From positions 684,001-748,000 of the forward strand of contig JAXIVH010000044.1 of assembly GCA_036785325.1 (NCBI GenBank): a stretch of 64,000 bases of DNA. Reading direction: 5' to 3'. Origin of the DNA: Urophycis tenuis. Its lineage: Eukaryota > Chordata > Actinopteri > Gadiformes > Phycidae. Shown here piece by piece: positions 44,023-55,089 of this stretch (its first letter is position 1; each line of letters begins with the position of its first letter). The notes beneath the pieces are model-generated. The model searched no databases. It was not told where the DNA came from and saw nothing but the letters and a program-made list of their open reading frames with translations. The position numbers were made by a program, and so were the translations under genes.

Positions 44023-45755
44023 AACCGTATTCAGTGTATCTAGGTCGTGAGCAGGTGCCTAGATGATAGGCATGTAACCAATGCTTGTTATTTCAGGTGA
44101 GATTTCACTGGTTTACTATTGCTGGTTTACTAAGCTAGTGTAATGTTAGCTAGCTTACTAAGCCAGCTAACCTTACACTAGCATAGTAAAGCCAGCTAAC
44201 ATTAAACTAGCTTAGTAAGCTAGCTAACAGAGTACAAACATTACTACTAACATTATTTTGTAGTTAGCTAACTAAAATTCAAATGTCCTCACAAAAACAT
44301 GTTTTATGAGGAATACCTGGAATATGGAAGTGTAAAAACTTTTAATTTCAGAGATTTTGAAGAATAACAACCCTCGGGGTAATTTTTGACCCCACTTATG
44401 CATCTAAGGGTTAAACAATAAAAACAACGGTCATTTAATGAAGATAAATATTAAAATATTAGTTACATAAAGAACAAAGTTGAATGAACTTGGGTTAGGT
44501 AGGCGATAAGTAAGCTATAGACTGGTAATGAAATCAATGAATTCCTAGAATTAACAATAGCTAGCTAGTAAATAGAAAATAGCTACAAATCTATGGGTAA
44601 TCTAGCTAGCTATCTTTAATCTATGGAATTCATTTATTTTAAATAACTTGATTGATTTACATAAACACATTAATCAAATAAAAAATAAGTGTTAGTTACC
44701 TTAGATGGATACCAATAAAGTAATGAAAGCTGTCAGCATGTGTGTTGGCCTCTTGTCTGCAGTAACTCTCTAGTCAGGTTCCAGGCTCACAGTAATCCCC
44801 CAGATTGTAATAATATGGTGATGTGATACATTTTCTGAAACTCCATAGGCAAGTCAGTTTTGCAGTATCCTTTTTTGTGTAAGTCAGACAGCGGGAATTT
44901 ATGTTGTACTGACTGAACCTCAATGGTAGAATCTATCTTTAGCCACGTCCACTTCCAGCTGCAGTTTAATCCTGCATCCAATTTTTGCACAACAAATGCC
45001 TCACTTTCCTCAAACTCTTTGATTCTGAAAATGAAGAGTTGAATGCTGTTAGCAAAATGACATGACAACCAAATTAATTTATCTCACTTATTTGTCTTAT
45101 TTAACACTGTAATGCTACATGTCCACTTCCTGTGTTGTCAAATGTGACAAATATTATATTAAATATATTGTCTCAGTGTGTTCAGACTGTAAACACTAGT
45201 GTAGAGCAAAACTGCTATGGTCTGGACCAGGACAAAAATAGCCAATAGGAATACACGGCGAAGCGAGGAGGGAGGGGGGGTGCTAGGCGATCGCAGCCAC
45301 AGCCACATATAAAGACAGATATGCCTACTGTTACTACCTTTGTTGCAGAAAAATGCAGATGTAGTCAGGTGTTCATACAAAACGGGATGCAAAATTTACT
45401 CATAAAGCGGGTCAATTTCGTGTTTTACTGAACAGGTAGCAGCTTTACACACAGATCTAATTAATCAATGAAAGGTGGTTCTGCTCAGCCTAGCGTAACG
45501 TCACCCAAATGAGAAATATCTGATAGCTAGAAAACTCAGCTTTAGTCTCAGACACTCAAACACTGTCACTGGCTTATTTCGAGCTGTTTTGACTTCACAA
45601 TGAGACGTTTTCAGACACGCTATCTCTGGCTAGTAGTTAGTGGATATCTAGCATTATGTTCAGAGTCAAGAGAAGCAGCTCTGACCGAGTCAATGCTAAC
45701 GTAATGTAAATCAATGCTAACGTAACGTTAATTAATGCTAACGTTAAACTATCAC
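44023..45755. other. No gene recognised; AT-rich with GCTAGCTAAC repeats
   Basis: 44120-44260 has imperfect direct and inverted repeats of TAGCTAGCTTACTAAG and GCTAGCTAAC. A minus frame at 44787-45068 (SWKWTWLKIDSTIEV) may be a further decayed exon of the neighbouring element but has no recognisable motif. AACGTTAATTAATGCTAACG repeats lie just left of the MITE at 45756. Confidence 0.4.
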
Positions 45756-45963
45756 TAGGGCTGGGTATCGTTTGAAATTTTTCGATACCGGTGCCGATAC
45801 CGATACCTGGGATTCGATACCGATACCAAAACGGTACTTTTTTCGATACCTTACTTGGATGAGTGTTGAACAAATTTCAATAACCTTTTTTTTTTCATTC
45901 AACAAAATAAGTGTATCTATTTAGCCAATAGATAGATAGATCATTTAATGAGACAATCAGAGG

Positions 45964-46522
45964 TAGGGCTGCTCGATTATGTCAAAAATGATAATCACGA
46001 TTATTTTGATTGATATTGTAATTGCGATTATTAAAGACGATTATTCATTGATTTAAAAAAAAAAAAATCAAAAAATGTTTTTGATGGTGCGACTCAAACA
46101 TAGGTTCGTTGTGGTGGCAAAATATAATTGACACTTCTCTTGCAACTTTTCCGCGACATTCGTCATAAAGGGCAGGCAGCGCAATTCTACTGAAATGGTG
46201 ACGTGGTGGTAACACATACCGCTTGTCCAATGTGTTTATCAGTTTATTGAACGCCGGGTCGCTAACGGTGCTGATAGGGCACATGTCTTTGGCAATCATG
46301 AGGTGAGGCTTGAGGTGCAGACACGGTCGCGTGACATATCTTGCAAGTTTTCAGGCGGGGGCGGGGCGCAGCGGAGTGCGCAGGTGGAGAAAGAAGGGTT
46401 CGCTCCATTTACCACACAAAACACGGCGGTTGGCAGAATGATCGTTTTATTACGATTATCTTGATTTAATGATCGAGGGAAGCCAAAATCGTAATCGAAA
46501 TTCAATTAATCACCCAGCCCTA
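45964..46522. mobile_element. hAT deletion derivative (nested), TSD ATCAGAGG
   Basis: The element starts TAGGGCTGCTCGATTATG and ends AATCACCCAGCCCTA, with flanking duplication ATCAGAGG at 45956-45963 and 46523-46530, both perfect. It contains a fragment of transposase (46045-46299), so it is an internally deleted autonomous element rather than a MITE of unknown origin. Confidence 0.92.
46045..46299 (-). pseudogene. hAT (ZBED1/Ac-like) transposase fragment
   Basis: An open 84-aa frame, MIAKDMCPISTVSDPAFNKL followed by L-D-x-R-Y-x-L-P-x-R and FSRIALPALYDE, matches the segment that opens the RNase H-like domain in Ac/ZBED-type hAT transposases. It lacks the catalytic residues and the C-terminal dimerisation region and is bounded by the nested MITE. 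Confidence 0.78.
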
Positions 46523-46716
46523 ATCAGAGGCTTATCACATTTTGGATTGGTTGAACCGGAGAAACAGGTATTTCTCCTGTTCTCCGTATAAATGAGCTGT
46601 CAAGTACCGAAAATTGGCACCGAATGCTTGGTCAGTTTTCGACACTCGGTGCTACGCACGTGATTCGGTCGGTGCTCAAAAAGTACCGAGGGTCGATACC
46701 CAGCCCTAACTATCAC

Positions 46717-48434
46717 TAACAGTCGACATTAGACATCTGCTTTACAACTCTGATGTTAATTGACTTTAAATAAGCGAATATCCTTACCTCAGTTGATGTT
46801 GTCGCCATTGACTCCGCGTAAATGAGCAGGTAGATGAAGCCAGCCAGTCGAAGAAGGCGGAACAAAATAGTGAAGACCGGGAAAGACGGCGAGGTGACGT
46901 ATGACATCATACGTCACACCTGCCCCCCCCCCCCCTAATAAAAACTCAACGGATCTACACGATTTGCACAAGTCACCTAGCCTGGCTGACGCGTCCACAT
47001 CTCGATGAGATGGTGGTCTGGGAACTAGGTGTGCATTTTCTCGTATTTGAGGCGTGGTTTACGAATGCCTAGAGCCGTTTATTGGGCGCTACGAATGTCT
47101 ATCAAATGGCGTCTGGTTCTTCACATGCTGCTTTGCACGCGATTCATAGCCAATTGCCACTAAAAATTAGCTACAAAAATTAAATTAATTGCTACAAAAG
47201 CTACTTAATACACTTTCTAAGGCTGCATCGAACGGTAACGTTGTGTCCGCTGCCATGTTGGATTAACACGCTACAAGCTTCGGTGTCGCGCATAGACGTC
47301 TCCGTCGTCTTGCTGCCCCCCCGTTCTGTGATTGGTTCCCTAACTCAGGGGAAAATAAGGGCGGTGGTTTCCAGGCTGTCTTTGCAGTGAGAATGAAATC
47401 GCGCGCAAAGCAGCATGGAAATTCCCAGGCTACAAGTCACCCAAACTCCCGTGAAAAAAGCGAGAGTCGCCGAAAAGCGACTTGTCTGCATCCCTGAGAC
47501 TTGTAGTCAAGACCGCCTAAACCGAGACCAAGACACTACCAAGACCAAGACAGACCAAGTCAAGACCAATACTAGTTGAGCTCAAGAGCGAGACCGAGAC
47601 CAATTTTTTTTTTTTTTTGCCATTTTGTATGAGTTGTAGAACATAAGCTGCTTAGTTTATGTAAATATGAGATTCTATTATTTCAACTACAACAACAAGT
47701 TGATAATGACCACCCCCAACTCGGCCCCGTTTGGTCTCAGGGGCCAAAAAACAAAAAAATTGTGAAAAGCTCCTGACGAAGTGATGAAATTGTAAAAATG
47801 TAGGTACTGCAACTGCATAAATGGTCATATAACCCTAAAATGTTGCATGATGTATGCTGACACATAGGAGAAACTAGCATAAAAAGATTCTGGGGATTGC
47901 TGATACCCCAAAAGACAAAAAAAGTCTGTCCGCCTGACACATTATCATCCAAAGTGATAATTTTCAAGCATTTTATCATACATATCCGCCTCTAAAGTAC
48001 ATTAAAAAATGTCTGATGTCTGTTTATAAACTTCATTTTAAGTCCAAGATGACCTTTCTATCTAGAGGATTACAGCTGCTATGACCACAGTGTACTCCAC
48101 TGTACCTCAAATCAGAGAAAACAACTTTCAAGCATTACCATTCAATATGGGATCAATCATTTTTTTTGCATCTGAACAATATCTTAAACTAGAGTTGAGA
48201 CTTGACTTATGTACTGCTAAGTGAATAAAGATGACTCTAGTGTGCAGTCTTTTATCAAAAATCCAACTTTCAATAGAGTAAACATTTTTTACAGCCTAAT
48301 GCCGAAGCAAAAATACAGCTCAAGCATAAAATAGAAAACATTTATTTGGTTCTTAGATGTTTTTGCTGCTTATCCATGCTGTACTTCGACAACTGGTCAT
48401 GTTAGTGTATTGTATAAGGGTAGAATATGAACTC
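46717..48434. other. No gene; assorted repeat fragments
   Basis: Contains a C13 run at 46923, a GCGACTTGTCTGCATCCCTGA-like repeat end near 47479, and a stretch of GACCAAGAC/GAGACCGAGACC repeats at 47505-47605 followed by a T16 run. A minus frame at 47737-47979 is unassigned. These look like ends of further non-autonomous elements, but I cannot pair them. Confidence 0.4.
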
Positions 48435-50480
48435 TCAATCATCCTTTTCCTCCTCTTCCTCATCGTCAACTATATTCGTATGAATTTCATCAGTCAAGTC
48501 ATCTTCATCTGAATCCTTTTCTGCCAAGACATCAACAAGGGCTTTGGGGATGACGTCACCCTCAAACCATAGTGGTTCTAGCTTGCCTGTCTCTGTGTTT
48601 ATGTGAAATCCATGGTTGAGCGGTCTTGGGATTTCCGGGTAGTGCTCATGAGACCTCTTCCAGGTGCATACTTGAAAGTTTACTCTATTCATGTGCTGTA
48701 AGAGGACCCTCTTGCAAGGTGGGAAGGTTGAGAGGTCAACGGAAAGATCCTGTCAAAGCTCCAGGCTTGAGCCACACATCTTCTTGACTTTAATCCCTCT
48801 TGCCTCATCAACATTCTTGATTTGACGATTGAAACCATAGAGGCGACAGGTGAACTCTTGAACACCGCTGAGAATCTGTTCATCAAGCTCCCAAGAGTTC
48901 TCCACTTTAGCAAAGATCTGAATAAACTTTGAATTCTGATTAAGAATCTTCATCGGACGGACCTTCCCTTTGCCTTTGAATGCTGAAGTGCAGTCAGCAC
49001 CAGTGAGTGCATGCAAGGCCAGAAGAGCTGAATGTGTTCCTGTGAATAATCTTCAGCCAGCTGATTGATGTTGATTAGTCTATCTCCCATGTCAAAGATG
49101 ATATTGACAGTTGATGACTTGGCATAATACAGGAGGATGATGAAAATGTCAGAGTCTTTTACTCTGACTCTAACTGTTCTGATGTGAGGCATTTTGGTTT
49201 GGATATACTGCATGTAAATTATCACCCTCACATCTGTTTTCTCATGTTTTGAACAGATCTCTGGTAGAAGTTCTTTTGACATAACTCTAGCATTGCATTC
49301 TATCTTGAAAGCTTTACCAGCGTCTATGAAAATGACAGGCCTTCGGATGATGTCTTCCATCATATCATGAGAGCTCCAGTGATCCAGAAGTAAATGAATG
49401 AGTGCCTTCTTGTTTTCATCGTTTGTGAGAAAACCATTCCAATCAGCGGGGTGATGAACATTCAGCCCATTAACTATAAAGTGTTCACCACAACCTCTGC
49501 ATTCTCTCTCAGCTGATTTTGGTGAATAAAGACGGTCAAGGTAAGTGTCTGTGCTGAATAATGTTTCAGCTGCAGAAGGTAGACTTTTGAAAGTGTGCTC
49601 TGATATAGTCTTCATTGTCTTTGGTACATCGCACATGTAGAATGAGGAGTTTCCATCTTGAATGAGAGCACATTGGGTTGGAGAAGGAAGTTGTGCATTC
49701 TCAGCCATCGATTGTTGAGATGGAGTATGGCGTCAGAGTCAAGGGATAGGTCATTAGGTTAGAGATGCTTATTTGTGACTTAAGTTCTTGTGATTTGATG
49801 AAGATTTAAAAGATAAACCCACTTGTACTTGTACTGGATCACTTTCTGGTTTGATGCCACAAGCTTCCTTTTAGGTGTGGTAGACGACATTGTCTTGAAT
49901 CTGTTCCTCTTAATGGGTTCAAAGAAAATGACCTTTTTTGTTTGAAGTCGATCACGGATGAACTTCTCTTTTTGAGTTTTGCCATTTTTCAGGGCTTTCA
50001 GCACATCATAGCGCACCTCTTCTGGCATAGCTGCTCCTGAACTCAAACTTGTCAAGGGCTGAGAAGTCTGAAGCTGAAATGGGTTGATAAAACTCTGAAA
50101 AGCTTCTACTGTTCGCTACACTTGCTCTTCAGACCGATTTCACATGGTCTGAGATCTCTTTGTTGTCTCTCTGTATGTTTGCCTCGGCCACTTGTCATTT
50201 CCCATATGGCTTCTACAAACTCTCCTTTGGCATGGGCAGTCAGGTTATGACGTTGGCTTGCTTCATAATTGCTGGTTATTCCACAGATCCCAGCAGAATA
50301 TGTACCAGACCCTGGGTTTGACTTGAGCCATTTCATAGTTGTCTTTCATTTCATATGTATGGACTTGTCGTTTACTGTCCCCTGGGAACCATGCAGGATG
50401 CAGTTTTCCAGGGATGGCTGAGTTGGAGGCTTCTGCTTTGAAGAACTCTGGCCAGCTGGCCAGTCTTAATCATTTTGTCG
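48435..50480 (-). pseudogene. Unnamed mobile-element protein with PIN/FEN-like motifs, copy B
   Basis: On the minus strand, broken frames read in order: KGEFVEAIWEMTSGRGKHTE (near 50230), SLSSGAAMPEEVRYDVL, CRGCGEHFIVNGLNVHHPAD, then HEKTDVRVI (49226-49246), VKDSDIFIILLYY (49142-49162) and, one frame on, HALTGADCTSAFKGKGK (to about 48963). The end is VNFQVCTWKRSHEHYPEIP, LEPLWFEGDVIPKALVDVLA and an acidic tail. Asp-x-Asp followed by Gly-x-Asp with a GKGK segment resembles the I-domain and helix-hairpin-helix region of FEN/XPG nucleases. It is the C-terminal portion of a protein related in layout to copy A but of a different subfamily. It has frameshifts near 49020 and 48755. Confidence 0.6.
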
Positions 50481-50700
50481 TTTTTTGGCATGCTGACCGG
50501 CTTAGATATATTGCTGCATTACACCCATCTGAAAATCAGTTTATTAATTACAACAATGACATCATGTGTAGCATTCAATGTTTCATATTTCATTGAAGTC
50601 TAGCCTCAAACAGACTGATGATTTGATGACAACCATCAGAAAATCAGTATATTTACAACAGTGACATATTACACATGCACACACGTTTTCACACACGTAT

Positions 50701-50742
<42 letters not shown>

Positions 50743-51160
50743 CACCATCATTTCTCTCCCACTCCTGCTCGCACTATCTTGCTACATGTGGCTGGCTATG
50801 CTAGCTAACAATCTGACAAGTTAACTAGCTAATGATATCAATCTAGAAGTAGAGTGAGCGCCTTACATGTAGAAAAATATAGGGCACCAATCCCAATAGA
50901 ATCAATATCTTTCTATAACCAGAAAAAAGATAAACTTACCAACAAATTGTCTTTGCTGAAAAACTTCAGGATGTGACATGAAAGGTTAGGTAGTTGATTA
51001 GTGTGTTGGTTGGTTAGTGTGTTTCTGTGTGTACCGTGGTTACCATTGGTTACCATTTTTTTTACACCCAGACCCCAGTCCACCTGGGGGCTTTATATTA
51101 TTAACTTGTAATGTAATTCACTTCATATAGTACATAAGTCAAGTCTCAACTTAAAAAAAA

Positions 51161-51222
<62 letters not shown>

Positions 51223-51944
51223 CAGTGCAATTGGTTTCAGAGTCTTACTGAGGTATATATGAATAAAAATAGACACAAATGCATGCATTTGTGTATTGTG
51301 CGAGTGTGTCCTCTGTGTACGTGTCTTTTGTAGCTTTCTGTGTGAAACCATTTGTGTGTCTGTAGTTTTGTATATGTGTGCATATGTGGGGGGAGTGTAA
51401 GCATGATGTATGTGAGTGCTTGGGGGGGGGGGGGAGAGAGAGAGAGTTCATATGTTTAACCTGTCATTGATTGCACTTCAAGAACACTAAAAACTGCAGC
51501 ATCTTATGGCCTAGCCGTGCTCTGTGGGGTAGGGTGCATTAGTTAAATACTTGTCTGACCTTAATGCAGTTTCACACTGATGTTCCTTTTCAACTAGAAA
51601 GAGACCCTGTGGAATTTTAAAAAGATTGAACAATCTCTAGGGGTGGCTACAATTTGTGCATCTGTATTATTCAGAAAATGGGAAAATCGAGTAGACTGAT
51701 TACAATGACATTTTAAAAAATCAATCAAAATCACTTGAAAGTCATTCATAGCATTTTAATAATTCAATATTTACATCAAAGGGATATGTTAGAATGATTT
51801 TTCTTAGAGAAAACATATTTTAAACATTGGCAACTAGCCATTTACAAAAAAATTCTTTAAACATCTTAACCTATTGGGTTTATTGATCACTTACATGCTA
51901 CTGCAAACACATACAAGTCCCACATCCATGCAATTTTAGTTACT
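50481..51944. other. No gene; microsatellites (CA)n and (TA)n
   Basis: Holds (CA)n at 50701-50740 and (TA)n at 51164-51218 (with an A8 run before it), a G11 run at 51422 and otherwise AT-rich sequence without a recognisable coding frame. Confidence 0.8.
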
Positions 51945-52571
51945 TTAAATATTATTTGGTTTTCTAATGTTGGGAAATGTTGCTCTGTCCTTCTCCACAA
52001 CATGGGTGATGTTCTGAAACCTGGTTTCAATTATGGAAGAGCCCAGTTTCTCATGAGTTAGTTTCACTGCTCGTTCTGCAGCATCATTTGTGACAGAAAG
52101 ACTGGTTAATACTGTCTTGATTCTGTTGTAGGAGTCAATTTGGCTCCATTCAGTGACTGGGACAGAGAGAATCTCATCTTGGATTTCAAATGCTGTGAAG
52201 AAGAACCACGAATCCTGCCCTATGAAATCTGACAACTTAACATTTGTCAGGTCATTGGGCACCACAGGCATTTGAGGTTTTCCATAATAAGATCCATACC
52301 TACTCTTTGGAATGGCATGTTTTGGAAACTGAAGCAGTTTATTTACCATCTCCTGCTTCACCTCTGAACTAACTCTGTCACTGAAAAGAGCCAGTGGAAC
52401 TAGTTCACTGCTCAGATACCACAAGTGGTTTGAGAAGGCTTTCACAGCAACATTCGCAACTTCAGAGTCAACCTCTTTATAATGTTGGATATCTGTTATG
52501 AGCATCTTTGCTATTTGATAGTGAGATTGACTTTGGGGGGGCATAGCATTTTGAAGAAAAAGAAAGGACAT
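51945..52571 (-). pseudogene. Mobile-element protein C-terminal fragment (AERAV motif)
   Basis: A 208-aa open frame with FSNHLWYLSSELVPLALF near the start, a middle DFIGQDSWFFFTAFEI, and VTNDAAERAVKLTHEKL followed by VVEKDRATFP near the end. I recognise the last pattern from uncharacterised, repeated proteins of fish and invertebrates that appear to be transposon-borne. The N-A-E-R-A/G-V helix could supply the C-terminal acidic residue of an RNase H-like core, which is inference. No start is obvious (the frame opens inside a splice-like context at about 52560), so it is the last exon or a fragment. Same strand as copies A and B. Confidence 0.5.
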
Positions 52572-52901
52572 TCATGTAGGTTATATATAAACATTTTATT
52601 ATAACTTTAACAATTACAATGTGTAATTTAAAGGCTGTAGAATGTTTTTGTTGTTGTCCATCTGTCTTAACTGTTTGTCTTTCATACATTTTGTCAAACA
52701 TTGACATTTTATTGGTGTTGCTATCCTGACCTGTTTCTGTTGTTTCTTACTGTTGTCTTGTATGTGTGTCTCTCTGTTGTTATCCAGTTGTCTGCGTCTT
52801 TGTTGTCTGTCTCTCTGTTTCTATCCCCAGTCAACTGTCTCATGGACCTCTTACCCTGCAGTAAATGACAGAAACAAATTAATATATTAGTTTGAGAAAT
52901 A

Positions 52902-54928
52902 TAGAGTCCGAGTGGACCTTGTTCCGTGCCTCCATTGTTGAAGCGGTCGACCGGAGCTGTGGCCGTAAGGTCGTCGGTGCCTGTCGCGGCGGCAACCCCC
53001 GAACCCGCTGGTGGACCCCAGCGGTAAGGGAAGCCGTCAGGCTGAAAAAGAAGTCCTACCGGGCCTTTTTGGCCCGTGGGACTCCTGAGGCAGCTGATGG
53101 GTACCGGCGGGCCAAGCGGGGCGCGGCTTCGGCGGTTGCGGAGGCAAAAACTCGGGTGTGGGAGGAGTTTGGTGAGGCCATGGAGAAGGACTTCCGAACG
53201 GCTTCGAGGAGGTTCTGGACCACCATCCGGCGTCTCAGGAGGGGGAAGCAGTGCTCTGTCAACACCGTGTATGGGAGAGACGGGGCGCTGCTGACCTCGA
53301 CTCGGGACGTTGTGAATCGGTGGGGGGAATACTTCGAAGACCTCCTCAACCCCACCAACACGCCTTCCACTGAGGAAGCAGGGTCTGGGGACTCGGGGGG
53401 GGGGACTCTCCTATCTCCGGGGCCGAGATCGCCGAGGTGGTTAAAAAGCTCCTCGGTGGCAAGGCCCCGGGGGTGGACGAGGTCCACCCCGAGTTCCTAA
53501 AGGCCCTGGATGCTGTGGGGTTGTCTTGGTTGACACGTCTCTGCAGCATCGCGTGGACATCGGGGGCAGTGCCTCTGGATTGGCAGACCGGGGTGGTGGT
53601 TCCCCTCTTCAAAAAGGGGGACCGGAAGGTGTGCTCCAACTACAGGGGGATCACACTCCTCAGCCTCCCCGGTAAGGTCTATTCGGGGGTCCTGGAGAGG
53701 AGGGTCCGTAGGATAGTCGAACCTCGGATTCAGGAGGAGCAATGTGGTTTTCGTCCCGGCGGTGGAACTGTGGACCAGCTCTATACCCTTGGCGCGGTGC
53801 TCGAGGGTGCATGGGAGTTCGCCCAACCAGTCTACATGTGCTTTGTGGACTTGGAGAAGGCGTTCGACCGTGTCCCTCGGGGAGCCCTGTGGGGGGTGCT
53901 CCGGGAGTATGGGGTACCGGGCCCGCTGTTACCCGGCCATCGGGTCCCTGTACTCCCGGTGCCAGAGCTTGGTCCGCATTGCCGGCAGTAAGTCGAGCCT
54001 GTTTCCGGTGGGGGTTGGCCTCCGCCAGGGCTGGCCTTTGTCACCGATACTGTTCACAACTTTTATGGACAGAATTTCTAGGCGCAGCCAGGGCGTTGAG
54101 GGGTTACGGTTCGGTGGCCTCAGGATTGCGTCACTGCTTTTCGCAGATGATCTTGTCCTGATGGCTTCATCGGGCCGTGACCTTCAGCTCTCACTGGAGC
54201 GGTTCGCAGCCGAATGTGAAGCGGCTGGGATGAGGATCAGCACCTCCAAATCCGAGGCCATGGTTCTCGGCCGGAAAAGGGTGGAGTGCACTCTCCGGGT
54301 CGGGGAGGAGATTCTGCCTCAAGTGGAGGAGTTCAAGTATCTCGGGGTCTTGTTCACGAGTGAGGGGAGGATGGAGCGGGGGATTGACCGACGGATCGGT
54401 GCGGTGTCGGCAGTGATGCGGGCTCTGCACCGGTCCGTCATGGTGAAGAAGGAGCTGAGCCTAAAGGCGAAGCTCTCGATTTACCGGTCAATCTACGTTC
54501 CTACCCTCACCTATGGTCACGAGCTGTGGGTAGTGACCGAAAGAACGAGATCGCGAATACAAGCGGCCGAAATGAGTTTCCTCCGCAGGGTGTCCGGGCT
54601 CTCCCTTAGAGATAGGGTGAGAAGCTCGGTCATCCGGGAGGGGCTCAGAGTAGAACCGCTGCTCCTCCGCATCGAGAGGAGCCAGTTGCGGTGGCTCGGG
54701 CATCTAGTGAGGATGCCTCCTGGACGCCTCCCTGGGGAGGTGTTCCGGGCACGTCCCTCCGGGAGGAGGCCCCGGGGAAGACCCAGGACACGCTGGAGGG
54801 ACTATGTCTCTCGGCTGGCCTGGGAACGCCTCGGGATCCCCCCGGAAGAGCTGGACGAAGTGGCTGGGGAGAGGGAAGTTTGGGCTTCTCTCCTCAGGCT
54901 GCTGCCCCCGCGACCCGACCCCGGGTAA
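52902..54928 (+). pseudogene. LINE reverse transcriptase, frameshifted
   Basis: Frame 1 (to about 53395) carries the pre-RT region. A frameshift in the G run near 53395-53405 leads to frame 2 with GGKAPGVDEVHPEFLK, KVCSNYRGITLLSLPGKVYS, CGFRPGGGTVDQL and FVDLEKAFDRVPRGALW. A second frameshift near 53930 leads to VGLRQGWPLSPILF and the catalytic SLLFADDLVLMA, then EFKYLGVLFTSEG, an LTYGHELW segment and RWLGHLVRMPPGRLPGEV near the end. The order is typical of RTE-clade enzymes. Two frameshifts and the missing endonuclease make it inactive. Confidence 0.88.
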
Positions 54929-54953
54929 GCGGAGGATATGGATGGATGGATGG
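52902..54953 (+). mobile_element. RTE/Rex3-like LINE, 5'-truncated, 13-bp TSD
   Basis: Bounded by the perfect direct repeat AGTTTGAGAAATA at 52889-52901 and 54954-54966. The 3' end is an (ATGG)n run, as in Rex3/RTE elements of fish. It lacks the endonuclease part, so it is a 5'-truncated copy. It is much more GC-rich than its surroundings. Confidence 0.9.
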
Positions 54954-55089
54954 AGTTTGAGAAATACTGCCCTTAATCTATGAAGTTATCTAATGGAAGG
55001 CTATATGTGGGGGTTGCATACATAAGAAATTTCAATTAATTAACAAGCAAACCAATCAAAATGAGACTCACCATCTAGGCTACTGCTTC

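Larger units (their letters stand above)
45756..46708. mobile_element. hAT MITE (outer), TSD ACTATCAC
   Basis: The termini TAGGGCTGGGTATCG (45756) and CGATACCCAGCCCTA (to 46708) are perfect inverted repeats. The flanking 8-bp duplication ACTATCAC (45748-45755, 46709-46716) is perfect. The interior has several GATACCG-type inverted motifs and no transposase of its own. A second MITE is nested at 45964-46522; without it the outer element is about 390 bp. An 8-bp duplication is diagnostic for hAT-type transposition. Confidence 0.93.

Noticed and set aside
44787..45068. 93-aa minus-strand frame as a gene
   Set aside because: No recognisable motif or conserved pattern; possibly a decayed exon of the neighbouring element but unsupported.
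53056..54703. Minus-strand frames of 70-143 aa
   Set aside because: Antisense of the GC-rich RTE-like reverse transcriptase; no motifs.
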